Source: Nanobdellota archaeon
GTDB taxonomy: Archaea > Nanobdellota > Nanobdellia > SCGC-AAA011-G17 > VGLX01
Length of the DNA: 5,872 nucleotides
Assembly: GCA_018894775.1 (NCBI GenBank)
Contig: JAHIPG010000051.1
Location: 1 to 5,872, forward strand
Direction of reading: 5' to 3'
Numbering within the stretch: position 1 is the first letter of the stretch; each line of letters opens with the position of its first letter. The notes beneath the pieces were generated by a model, which was not told the origin of the DNA, searched no databases, and was given only the letters and a program-made list of their open reading frames with translations. Made by a program: the position numbers and the translations under genes. This document shows, piece after piece, positions 1-5,663 of this stretch.

Positions 1-303
1 ACCGTACGATAATGCAACCTTTACACCTATTGACTCAAAAATTTTTAAATCCTCAAATTTTTCAGAGGCTAAAGCTCTCAGAGGAACGATGTACATGGCC
101 TTGCCGCCGTTAAGAACAGATTTCAGCATTGCAAGATAAGCAACAAGGCTTTTACCACCTGCTGTTGGAACAGACAGCACAAGGTTTTCACCGTTCAGGG
201 CATAGCCTATTGAAGCCTCCTGTGGTGGGTACAGCTCTTCTATGCCCTGCCCCTTCAATATCCTGATAACCCTGTCATCTATTTTCAGTTCATCAACTTT
301 CAT
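1..303 (-). CDS. hel308: ATP-dependent DNA helicase Hel308, N-terminal part (cut by window edge)
   Basis: The first 101 codons of a superfamily 2 helicase are present; the rest lies beyond base 1. Visible motifs in order are a Q-motif region (ELYPPQEAS, residues 23-31), Walker A/motif I (VPTAGGKS, 45-52) and motif Ia (YIVPLRALASEKF, 71-83). This order and wording match the archaeal Hel308/Hjm family, Ski2-like 3'-to-5' helicases that act on stalled or forked DNA and in recombination repair; that role is family knowledge. The ATG at 303-301 gives the normal short N-terminus before the Q motif. The upstream sequence has only a weak GGGTT as a possible ribosome site. The gene is richer in GC than the cluster beside it and probably belongs to the chromosomal backbone. 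A related Ski2-like helicase is less likely. Confidence 0.9.
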   Translation of the reverse strand, partial: MKVDELKIDDRVIRILKGQGIEELYPPQEASIGYALNGENLVLSVPTAGGKSLVAYLAMLKSVLNGGKAMYIVPLRALASEKFEDLKIFESIGVKVALSYG

Positions 304-345
304 TCAACCCTAAAAACGTTCTGATAATGAAATAGTTTTTGCTTA

Positions 346-528
346 TTAGGATATTATTTTTAGTTTCCTCTTTTTATGAATGAGATATGCGGGGATAGTA
401 ATCATAGCGACAAATGCAAACGGTAGTCCAAAGTTGATTACATCCATGTGTTTTGGGAGGTTTCTAGACCCCTCTACTGTTACACTTGAAAGTATGGATT
501 TGCTACCGTTATCGTCTGCTCTTATAAA
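346..528 (-). pseudogene. C-terminal fragment of a membrane-anchored protein (decayed gene)
   Basis: Sixty codons are open from just after a TGA (531-529) to a TAA (348-346). They encode a hydrophilic stretch (FIRADDNGSKS and onward), then one hydrophobic helix (FGLPFAFVAMITIPAYLI) followed by a basic tail (HKKRKLKIIS). This is the look of a C-terminal membrane anchor with a cytoplasmic positive tail. No ATG, GTG or TTG opens the stretch; the only internal start with a useful length is ATG 447, which would give a 33-residue single-helix protein but has no ribosome binding site. The same frame carries two TAG codons and the TGA between this piece and the 103-residue gene upstream. I read it as the tail end of a lost secreted or surface protein, not a working gene. 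The parent family is not recognisable. Confidence 0.45.
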
Positions 529-552
529 TCAAAATATTAGTATCCCACACTA

Positions 553-864
553 CTACTTCATCTTAGCCTCTTCTGCATGATGCTTATATGATAGAACATA
601 AAGTTTAAAGAAAGCGTCAATACCCATCATCATTTCCACACTAAACTTATCTTTATCAAACGTTTCAATATATTGTTGAAGTTTATCTTGGATATCAAGA
701 CTTTCTGAGAGTTTCTTTTGTGTTTCTTCTCGACCAAGGGTGCGTACTTTCTTATTTAGAACATTTGTTAAATATTCTTTCTTCACTAAAATAGTTGCCT
801 GATTAAGATCCTTTACTATTTGTTTCCAACGAGATTTAAAACTATTATTTTTCTCTTCATCCAT
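553..864 (-). CDS. Hypothetical cytoplasmic helical protein, 103 aa
   Basis: I do not recognise this protein. It is highly charged, rich in Lys, Glu and Asp, has no signal peptide or membrane segment, and looks mostly alpha-helical (for example LNQATILVKKEYLTNVLNKK and SESLDIQDKLQQYIETFDKD). An upstream ATG at 897 would give 114 residues, but I chose ATG 864: a GAGG lies just before it (GTGAGGATATG) and the start falls 4 nt after the stop of the small membrane gene (871-869), the usual layout for translational coupling. It ends in two consecutive TAG codons. The coupling suggests it works with the 53-residue membrane protein. A role tied to the peptide cluster, such as immunity or regulation, is only a guess from proximity. 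Confidence 0.7.
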   Translation of the reverse strand: MDEEKNNSFKSRWKQIVKDLNQATILVKKEYLTNVLNKKVRTLGREETQKKLSESLDIQDKLQQYIETFDKDKFSVEMMMGIDAFFKLYVLSYKHHAEEAKMK

Positions 865-868
865 ATCC

Positions 869-1030
869 TCACTTCCACACATACTTGATGATAACACTGA
901 GCAAGAATATTATTCCTATTGCAAGAAAAATATATCCAGCAGGCGCAGAACTTTTGAGCGCTAGAATACCTACAACCACAAAGATTATACCTAAGCCAAT
1001 TATAAGCAACAATCCTGTAGTAACACTCAT
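869..1030 (-). CDS. Small two-helix membrane protein, 53 aa
   Basis: This short gene encodes a 53-residue protein that is almost entirely two hydrophobic segments: about residues 6-25 (GLLLIIGLGIIFVVVGILAL) and 33-48 (YIFLAIGIIFLLSVII). A short KSSAPAG loop joins them and the protein ends in KYVWK. The ATG at 1030-1028 is the only sensible start; there is no strong ribosome binding site, so the message may have a short leader or be leaderless. The downstream 103-aa gene starts 4 nt after its stop, so the two probably form one transcript. Its neighbour across the divergent promoter is a radical SAM enzyme. Small hydrophobic proteins of this size serve as self-immunity proteins in several peptide-antibiotic clusters, so that is a reasonable but unproven role. 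No homology to a named family is claimed. Confidence 0.65.
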   Translation of the reverse strand: MSVTTGLLLIIGLGIIFVVVGILALKSSAPAGYIFLAIGIIFLLSVIIKYVWK

Positions 1031-1066
1031 AAAACTAACTATAGAAGTACGATAACTTAATACTTT

Positions 1067-1079
1067 CGATTTGAAATCG
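1067..1079. promoter_or_regulatory. Palindrome in the divergent promoter region (candidate operator)
   Basis: CGATTT-G-AAATCG is a perfect inverted repeat with 6-bp arms and a 1-bp spacer. It lies between the starts of the small membrane gene (minus, 1030) and the radical SAM gene (plus, 1136), next to the AT-rich element at 1082-1090. A transcription factor bound here could control both genes; no regulator is encoded in the window. In AT-rich DNA a 13-bp palindrome may also be chance. Confidence 0.35.
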
Positions 1080-1081
1080 TG

Positions 1082-1090
1082 TTTTTAAAT
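1082..1090 (+). promoter_or_regulatory. Probable archaeal TATA box for the radical SAM gene
   Basis: TTTTTAAAT is the best TATA-like element upstream of ATG 1136. With the usual archaeal distance of about 25 nt it would place the transcription start near 1110 and leave a leader of roughly 25 nt. Read on the other strand (ATTTAAAAA) it could also serve the small membrane gene, giving a start near 1060. A second TATA-like string at 1117-1126 lies too close to the ATG. Assignment is by position and composition only. Confidence 0.4.
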
Positions 1091-1135
1091 GCAAAAAATT
1101 AAAGGTCTGGATAACCTATATTATATGGGTCAAAG

Positions 1136-2257
1136 ATGCTAAAAAATGTAAATTGGGACATTACCTCTAAATGTAATCTTCGATGTAAACATTGCGGGGC
1201 ATCAACTACTATTCAAAGGGAAATTCCTACTAAAATTGTTGGAAAGGTGCTAAAGGATTTAAGCGATATAGGATGTTATCATGTTACAATAGCAGGTGGC
1301 GAACCGCTAGTTAGAGAAGATATTTTCGAAATATTAAAACAAGCAAGTGATTTAAACATCCAAGCAGCTATATTAACAAATGGGACCCTGCTTACGAAAC
1401 AGACCGTAGAAAAACTTAGTAAGTTTAATAACATATCCTATATTCGAGTAAGCTTAGACTATGCTAATGAAAAAATGCATGATGGATTTAGGGGAGTAGA
1501 TGGATCTTTTAGACAGGTAAAGAACGGGCTCTCTTACCTAACCGATGCATCTATAAGAGTTGGAATCGGTTCAACTATACTTCCTGATAATTTATCCGAA
1601 GTGGAAGGATTGATAAACTTTTCAATTCAAAATAATGTAGATTTTATACGAATAACCCCTGCAGCAAAAATAGGTCGCGCTAAACAAGAGGATTTAGACA
1701 TCAATCATCACGTTTGTGTACTCAAATCAATATTGGATAATCTGGCAAAGCATATACAATATCTAAAATTAGGAGTGACGCCTGTCCCTTGGAATAGCAG
1801 TAAAATCGGGGAATTACTTGCTACGCAATGCCCTGCAGGGTTAGAAACGTGCTCTATATCCCCAGATGGTTTTATAAAATTATGCCCCATGCTACCGATA
1901 CCTATAGACGAAAATTATAATATAGAAAAAAGAGGTTTTAAGGAAGTTTGGGAGGATATCAAAAACAATATTGTTACAATAAGACCAGATATTATACATT
2001 TGAGGGGAAAATGCAAGAGATGTCATGTAAAGAATAGATGCAATGGCGGATGCATTTTAGAAAAATTATCCATAGGATTAAACATGGATGATGAGCAACC
2101 AATCTGCATAGTTGAGATAATTAAATCCGCACTCAAAGAGCGCATTCTTGAGAAGAATATTCGAAGAATACTAAGTGATATACTCTACAGGCATTCTTTA
2201 TCTCCTTCAGCATGTTTTAGGTCATTACCCCTGTGGTATTATATGCTAAAAAAGTAA
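1136..2257 (+). CDS. Radical SAM/SPASM enzyme, 373 aa (probable peptide-modifying enzyme)
   Basis: The radical SAM cluster motif CNLRCKHC (Cys 13, 17, 20) appears almost at once, so no N-terminal recognition domain precedes the barrel. The SAM-binding GGEP is at 54-57 and the barrel runs to about residue 220. A complete SPASM domain follows: C232-x12-G-x4-C250, then C293-x2-C296-x5-C302-x3-C306, and C324, enough to ligate two auxiliary 4Fe-4S clusters. A 49-residue tail follows that includes Cys360. Such enzymes abstract a hydrogen from a peptide or protein via 5'-deoxyadenosyl radical; some heme-pathway enzymes share this outline. The gene converges on the peptide operon with a 21-bp gap, so a second modification of the same peptide is plausible but unproven. 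ATG 1136 is the only start after the in-frame TAA at 1112; ribosome site weak. Confidence 0.88.
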   Translation: MLKNVNWDITSKCNLRCKHCGASTTIQREIPTKIVGKVLKDLSDIGCYHVTIAGGEPLVREDIFEILKQASDLNIQAAILTNGTLLTKQTVEKLSKFNNISYIRVSLDYANEKMHDGFRGVDGSFRQVKNGLSYLTDASIRVGIGSTILPDNLSEVEGLINFSIQNNVDFIRITPAAKIGRAKQEDLDINHHVCVLKSILDNLAKHIQYLKLGVTPVPWNSSKIGELLATQCPAGLETCSISPDGFIKLCPMLPIPIDENYNIEKRGFKEVWEDIKNNIVTIRPDIIHLRGKCKRCHVKNRCNGGCILEKLSIGLNMDDEQPICIVEIIKSALKERILEKNIRRILSDILYRHSLSPSACFRSLPLWYYMLKK

Positions 2258-2278
2258 TTTTTTAATTTCTATTTACAC
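2248..2278. terminator. Convergent T-run terminators
   Basis: The two convergent genes are only 21 bp apart. On the plus strand a T6 run (2258-2263) followed by more T-rich sequence starts right after the radical SAM stop. On the minus strand a T6 run (2253-2248) follows the permease stop and lies inside the end of the opposite gene. Archaeal RNA polymerase stops on T-runs, so both are plausible terminators. No convincing hairpin is visible. Confidence 0.45.
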
Positions 2279-3022
2279 TTATGTACTTAGGACAATCCTC
2301 TCTTTTGTAATGAATCTCATGCAAAGACACATGAGAAGTGCCATAACTCCGGTAAGTGCTACATAAATTAGAATCATGTCTTTTAGTGGTGGGAAATCTC
2401 TCCCAGCAATAGACGGCAAAAAAATACATAAAAAGCCGATTGCAAATATCACAAAGTTGCCTGCTTTGAAATCTCTTACAATCAATTGTATCGCACCCAC
2501 AGTTCCTATTATGAAAAAACATAAAAACGGGAGTACAGTAAAGAGGTGCACCCATATTAAATAATCAGGCAGATACGAAATACCCTCCGGTGCGCTTAAA
2601 TTTGCAGCCAGAATAAAGCTGATAGTTGTAATTATTGTGACAGGATACGCTATAGAAAAAATCCCTAAGGTCTTGCCAAACAATATACATCTAGGGGTTA
2701 GCGGTGTTGCTAATAATGTCTCTATGGTTTTTTTCATTTTTTCTCCGAAGAAAGCATCAAACGCAAGTCCCCATGTAAAAAATAGAGTCATTGCTACAGT
2801 ATAATTGAAACAGTAATTATTAACAAAAAACTCTAGCATCATCGATATTACTTGTGATGTAGCCTCTGGCGTCGGTGCTTCTACGTCATTTACAAGAGAT
2901 ATAAAAATAAATATAGGTAATGCTACCATTAATATCATTACATAAATTATCCCACCTAATGCCTTCTTTTTCTTCATAGTACTGTTCATTTCTTTTTCAG
3001 CCACGATAAATATGTCATTCAT
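2279..3022 (-). CDS. ABC-2 type transporter permease, 247 aa
   Basis: A six-helix membrane protein with hydrophobic segments near residues 22-44, 72-92, 114-140, 154-181, 189-205 and 215-236. Between the second and third is the cytoplasmic stretch EKMKKTIETLLATPLTP (94-110), the coupling region characteristic of ABC-2 (NatB-like) permeases. It would pair with the ATPase encoded just upstream to form the membrane channel. ATG 3022 overlaps the ATPase stop in ATGA (4 bp), with a GGTGA ribosome site 6 nt ahead (3033-3029), so the start is secure. Its length is normal for a single-domain permease, so two copies would be needed per transporter. As last gene of the peptide operon it most likely exports the modified peptide or gives self-protection. 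No peptidase domain is present, so it does not itself cleave a leader. Confidence 0.87.
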   Translation of the reverse strand: MNDIFIVAEKEMNSTMKKKKALGGIIYVMILMVALPIFIFISLVNDVEAPTPEATSQVISMMLEFFVNNYCFNYTVAMTLFFTWGLAFDAFFGEKMKKTIETLLATPLTPRCILFGKTLGIFSIAYPVTIITTISFILAANLSAPEGISYLPDYLIWVHLFTVLPFLCFFIIGTVGAIQLIVRDFKAGNFVIFAIGFLCIFLPSIAGRDFPPLKDMILIYVALTGVMALLMCLCMRFITKERIVLST

Positions 3023-3969
3023 TTTTTGTCACCCATAAGAGATACATATACATCTTCTACCGAAGGCAATACAATCTTTGCCTCATTGATTCTAAAACCT
3101 TCCTTAACTAAAAGCTCAATGAGTTTAGAAGAGTTTTTTGCATCATCCAGAAAAACCATTAGTTTATCCGAAGTTACCTCATACTCACGTACAAAACCAA
3201 ATGTTTTAATTTGTTCAATTTTATCTTTCACATCCTCATAGTTGCTCAGTCTAATCTCAACTGCAGGGTTACTAAATTTCTTCCTTAGTTTTTCTACAGT
3301 ATCACATGCTACTAACATACCAGAATTTAGAATACCAATGTTAGAGCAAATTTTTTGAACTTCATCCAGATTGTGTGAACTCAAAAATACTGTCCTTTTC
3401 TTTTCACTTACCAACTTAACAAGCATGTCTCTAACCATCTTTTGAGAGACAGGATCCAAACCAGAAGTCGGCTCATCAAAAATTATCAATTCTGGGTCGT
3501 GTAATAGCGCCCGTGCTATCGCTAACTTTTTTCTCATGCCCATTGAAAATGTACGTACAAATGCATCTTTTCTATCCCAGAGATTTGCAGTTTCTAGTGA
3601 TTCTTGAATTTTTTTTTCTCTTTTAGAGAGTGGCATCTTATATATTTTAGCATAATACTCCAGATTTTCATAGGCTGAAATATCATCATAAAGACCAGGA
3701 TGCTCTAGTACTACACCAACATTTTTCATGATTTTATTTATTTCAGTATTAGAATCATAACCAAACACCTTTACACTACCTTCATCAGGGGATATAAGCC
3801 CAAGCATTATTCTTATCGTTGTTGTTTTTCCTGCACCATTTGGTCCTAAGTATCCAAATATGTAGCCTCTCTCTACAGGAAAGCTTACATCGCTTAATGC
3901 TGCTATTTTACCAAATTTTTTTGAAACTTTTTCGACCTCTATAATTGGTGTATCAAATTCTCTATTCAT
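3019..3969 (-). CDS. ABC transporter ATP-binding protein, 316 aa
   Basis: A canonical nucleotide-binding domain: Walker A GPNGAGKT (42-49), signature-like FSMGMRKKL (141-149), Walker B with catalytic Glu in ELIIFDEP (160-167), D-loop SGLD (169-172) and switch His199 in LSSHNLDE. The Q-loop position reads VVLEHPGLY, with Glu89 where Gln is usual. A C-terminal extension of about 90 residues (from about 226) follows the core, common in ABC-2 ATPases of the CcmA/NatA group. A longer reading from ATG 4002 exists, but ATG 3969 is preferred: it overlaps the maturase stop in ATGA and has GGTGG 7 nt upstream (3981-3977). It should energise the downstream permease. In this context the substrate is probably the modified peptide; a role in immunity instead of secretion cannot be separated from sequence. 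Confidence 0.9.
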   Translation of the reverse strand: MNREFDTPIIEVEKVSKKFGKIAALSDVSFPVERGYIFGYLGPNGAGKTTTIRIMLGLISPDEGSVKVFGYDSNTEINKIMKNVGVVLEHPGLYDDISAYENLEYYAKIYKMPLSKREKKIQESLETANLWDRKDAFVRTFSMGMRKKLAIARALLHDPELIIFDEPTSGLDPVSQKMVRDMLVKLVSEKKRTVFLSSHNLDEVQKICSNIGILNSGMLVACDTVEKLRKKFSNPAVEIRLSNYEDVKDKIEQIKTFGFVREYEVTSDKLMVFLDDAKNSSKLIELLVKEGFRINEAKIVLPSVEDVYVSLMGDKK

Positions 3970-5390
3970 GGCTTTGCCACCGTATATTGTGCAATAGGAC
4001 AAATACCTGCTATCATTTCTAACTTTCGGGGGTCGAATTTTCCATGAAGGGAAGTATTTTCATCATACCACGCACATCCCTTTTTCTTCTTTATAGAACC
4101 AATAAGCCCCCTATACATACAAAATCTACAAAACAATGCGGCTTCACAACCATCACAAGTCTCTTCCCTAGGCGGTTTTGTTTTCTGAAGGATTTCTATC
4201 AAAGGATTAGCGAAAATGTTTTCTATACTATTTTCAAATATATTTCCCATATCCAACACCCCCTCAGCCATTGTCACACATGGTCTCACAATGCCTGTTG
4301 GTCCAAGAGCAACACTTCTATAACCAGCTCCGCAACTAGTTGTTCCTTTCGTGTATTCTTCCTTAATTTTCTCAGGAAACTGTATCACAAATTCTTTATA
4401 TTTATCCATGAGTTCGGTGTAATTTTCCATAAATGCTGCCCCTTTTTCTTTTGGAACTTTACTCCAATCTATGCCTGTGCCCCTTCCTAATGGGGTTACC
4501 ATATTTATCCCGATACCTGTTGCCCCAAGTTCCTTTACCAGTAAAACTGTGTTTTCAACATCATCCATGTTGCCGGGTACTACATTCATAACCACTCTTA
4601 ATATAGTACCTATTTCGGAAAACATCTTAACTGCTTTTGTAGCCTTTTCCCAAGAACCAGACATATCTCTAAAATCGTCATGGAACTTTGGTGTTGAACT
4701 ATCGATAGTAATGCTTACACACAATTTTTTCGACTCACAATATGGTCTAAGTTTTTCTACCACTTTTTCATCTACAAAATGTCCATTTGTAAGTAATGCG
4801 GTGGTTTCAAAATGGGATACACAAAAATCTATAAGATCAAAAATCCCTGGATTAAGCATTGGTTCCCCACCGGTTATCTCTACAATACGCAGACCGCATG
4901 AGTGTAGTTTAGAAAGTATTGGTAGAAAAGATTTTATGTTGAGTATTTTATCCTCCCATGGGCCACTTTCTCTGTAACAATGTTTACATTTTAGATTGCA
5001 TTTAGTGGTTACTTCTATGGCCATGTGAACTGGTATGTAAAATTTTTTGCTTCCTGTAATAGTGATTTTGGATGGTTGCGCAGTATCAGACATGGTTATT
5101 ACCTCTTTCCAGAGGGCGTTTTCGAGATATGAACACACATTCTGAGTTGTTTTTTCTTTAGATACTCCTTTTTCTTTACATAATTTGTTAATAACATCAC
5201 TCACCGTAACAGTACCATCACACTTAGAGAGTAGTTCTGCTTGAAATTCATCCACAGGTTCTAGATCCCATTGCCATATTGGATCCTCAGTTTTAACAAG
5301 CACATATGCCCCCTTAGGAAGCAAGTGGATGAAGTTATTTTCTGTTAGTTGCGGGTATCCATCTATGTTTGGGTATTTATTTTTGTTCAT
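3966..5390 (-). CDS. Radical SAM/SPASM peptide maturase with N-terminal PqqD-like domain, 474 aa
   Basis: Residues about 24-100 resemble a PqqD-like RiPP recognition element (the FQAELLSKCDGTVTVSDVI stretch and following helices), the part that grips a precursor peptide. The radical SAM motif CNLKCKHC is at Cys131/135/138 and GGEP at 174-177. The SPASM region has C353-x12-G-x4-C371, C412-x2-C415-x5-C421-x2-C424 and C439, with another Cys464 near the end. The last pair is spaced x2, not the usual x3. This architecture is that of sactipeptide and ranthipeptide thioether synthases (AlbA-like) and of QhpD- and PqqE-like enzymes. It lies 70 bp downstream of the cysteine-ladder peptide, its likely substrate. 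ATG 5390 is preferred over 5414 because AAGGTGTGA (5404-5396) sits at ribosome-site distance. Its stop overlaps the ATPase start. The exact bond formed is inferred. Confidence 0.9.
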   Translation of the reverse strand: MNKNKYPNIDGYPQLTENNFIHLLPKGAYVLVKTEDPIWQWDLEPVDEFQAELLSKCDGTVTVSDVINKLCKEKGVSKEKTTQNVCSYLENALWKEVITMSDTAQPSKITITGSKKFYIPVHMAIEVTTKCNLKCKHCYRESGPWEDKILNIKSFLPILSKLHSCGLRIVEITGGEPMLNPGIFDLIDFCVSHFETTALLTNGHFVDEKVVEKLRPYCESKKLCVSITIDSSTPKFHDDFRDMSGSWEKATKAVKMFSEIGTILRVVMNVVPGNMDDVENTVLLVKELGATGIGINMVTPLGRGTGIDWSKVPKEKGAAFMENYTELMDKYKEFVIQFPEKIKEEYTKGTTSCGAGYRSVALGPTGIVRPCVTMAEGVLDMGNIFENSIENIFANPLIEILQKTKPPREETCDGCEAALFCRFCMYRGLIGSIKKKKGCAWYDENTSLHGKFDPRKLEMIAGICPIAQYTVAKP

Positions 5391-5394
5391 TATT

Positions 5395-5404
5395 ATCACA
5401 CCTT
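5395..5404 (-). promoter_or_regulatory. Ribosome binding site that fixes the maturase start
   Basis: AAGGTGTGAT lies upstream of ATG 5390, with GGTG eight nt from the start codon. The alternative ATG 5414 has only T-rich sequence before it, so the shorter protein is preferred. Confidence 0.6.
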
Positions 5405-5432
5405 TATGAAGCATAAAAAAATAGGGAGAGAA

Positions 5433-5451
5433 AATTAGATATTATCTAATT
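5433..5451. promoter_or_regulatory. 19-bp palindrome between peptide and maturase genes (operator or attenuator hairpin)
   Basis: AATTAGATA-T-TATCTAATT is a perfect palindrome with 9-bp arms and one central base. It begins 10 bp after the peptide stop. On the transcribed strand it is followed by pyrimidine-rich sequence with a T7 run (5421-5415). It could form an RNA hairpin (8-bp stem, 3-nt loop) that ends part of the transcripts, giving more peptide than enzyme, as is common for precursor genes. As DNA it could instead be an operator: its half-site recurs at 5792-5816. Confidence 0.5.
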
Positions 5452-5460
5452 GTCCCATGT

Positions 5461-5577
5461 TTACCATGCTGTAAATGCTACAAATCCTACGAAACCGGCG
5501 GCGTTAGCATTTGGATCCCACCAGTTACATAGGGTGCATATAGCACATGCAGCACAACCTACACACCATAACGGCAT
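5461..5577 (-). CDS. Cysteine-ladder RiPP precursor peptide, 38 aa (sactipeptide-like)
   Basis: ATG 5577 to TAA 5461 encodes 38 residues. After MPLW comes CVGCAACAICTLC (residues 5-17), five cysteines at strict three-residue spacing; then NWWDPNANAA, then GFVGFVAFTAW (28-38), where Phe29, Phe32, Phe35 and Trp38 repeat every three residues. Folded as a hairpin, Cys5/8/11/14/17 oppose Trp38/Phe35/Phe32/Phe29/Ala26. Sactipeptides such as thurincin H have this cysteine-first, acceptor-second nested layout, with cysteine sulfur joined to alpha carbons. GAGGTGA (5588-5582) sits four nt before the ATG, an excellent ribosome site. The gene is first in an operon with a radical SAM maturase and ABC transporter. 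There is almost no leader from this ATG; a TTG at 5607 would add ten residues (LGEQIKRGER). A metal-binding peptide is the main alternative. Confidence 0.82.
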   Translation of the reverse strand: MPLWCVGCAACAICTLCNWWDPNANAAGFVGFVAFTAW

Positions 5578-5581
5578 TCTT

Positions 5582-5588
5582 TCACCTC
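5582..5588 (-). promoter_or_regulatory. Strong ribosome binding site of the precursor peptide
   Basis: GAGGTGA is a near-full complement to the 16S rRNA tail and lies at ideal distance from ATG 5577. It is the best ribosome site seen in the window, supporting the 38-residue reading and suggesting high translation of the peptide. Confidence 0.75.
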
Positions 5589-5615
5589 TTTTAATTTGCT
5601 CACCCAACCATCCTC

Positions 5616-5663
5616 ACAAACCTAGGGGTTTGTTTCGGATGATGAGGAAACAAGTGTTTCCTC
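5616..5663 (-). promoter_or_regulatory. Two tandem stem-loops in the peptide 5' leader
   Basis: On the transcribed strand there are two perfect stem-loops. The first, at 5663-5644, pairs GAGGAAAC with GTTTCCTC around loop ACTT (8 bp). The second, at 5633-5616, pairs ACAAACC with GGTTTGT around loop CCTA (7 bp). They lie within a predicted leader of about 130 nt between the TATA box and the peptide start. They may stabilise the message or control its translation: the CCTC of the first stem could also pair with GAGG in the ribosome site. No known riboswitch class is recognised. Confidence 0.5.

Noticed and set aside
553..897. Possible pyrrolysine or read-through extension of the 103-aa protein past TAG into the downstream anchor fragment
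   Set aside because: The frame has two adjacent TAG codons and then a TGA, so a single TAG recoding would not join the two parts.
1089..1142. 17-codon frame (MQKIKGLDNLYYMGQRC) overlapping the start of the plus-strand radical SAM gene, considered as a second precursor peptide
   Set aside because: It has no ribosome binding site and its ATG overlaps the likely TATA box, so it would lie upstream of the transcription start. It shows no core-like pattern.
4044..4977. Long plus-strand open frames inside the maturase gene
   Set aside because: They are antisense to a gene with intact radical SAM and SPASM motifs; their composition matches reverse-strand shadows.
5461..5577. Reading the CxxCxxCxxCxxC stretch as a ferredoxin-type iron-sulfur site
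   Set aside because: Ferredoxin motifs use CxxCxxCxxxCP within a longer fold; here the spacing is strictly three, no proline follows, and the context is a maturase and exporter. Metal binding is kept as a secondary alternative.
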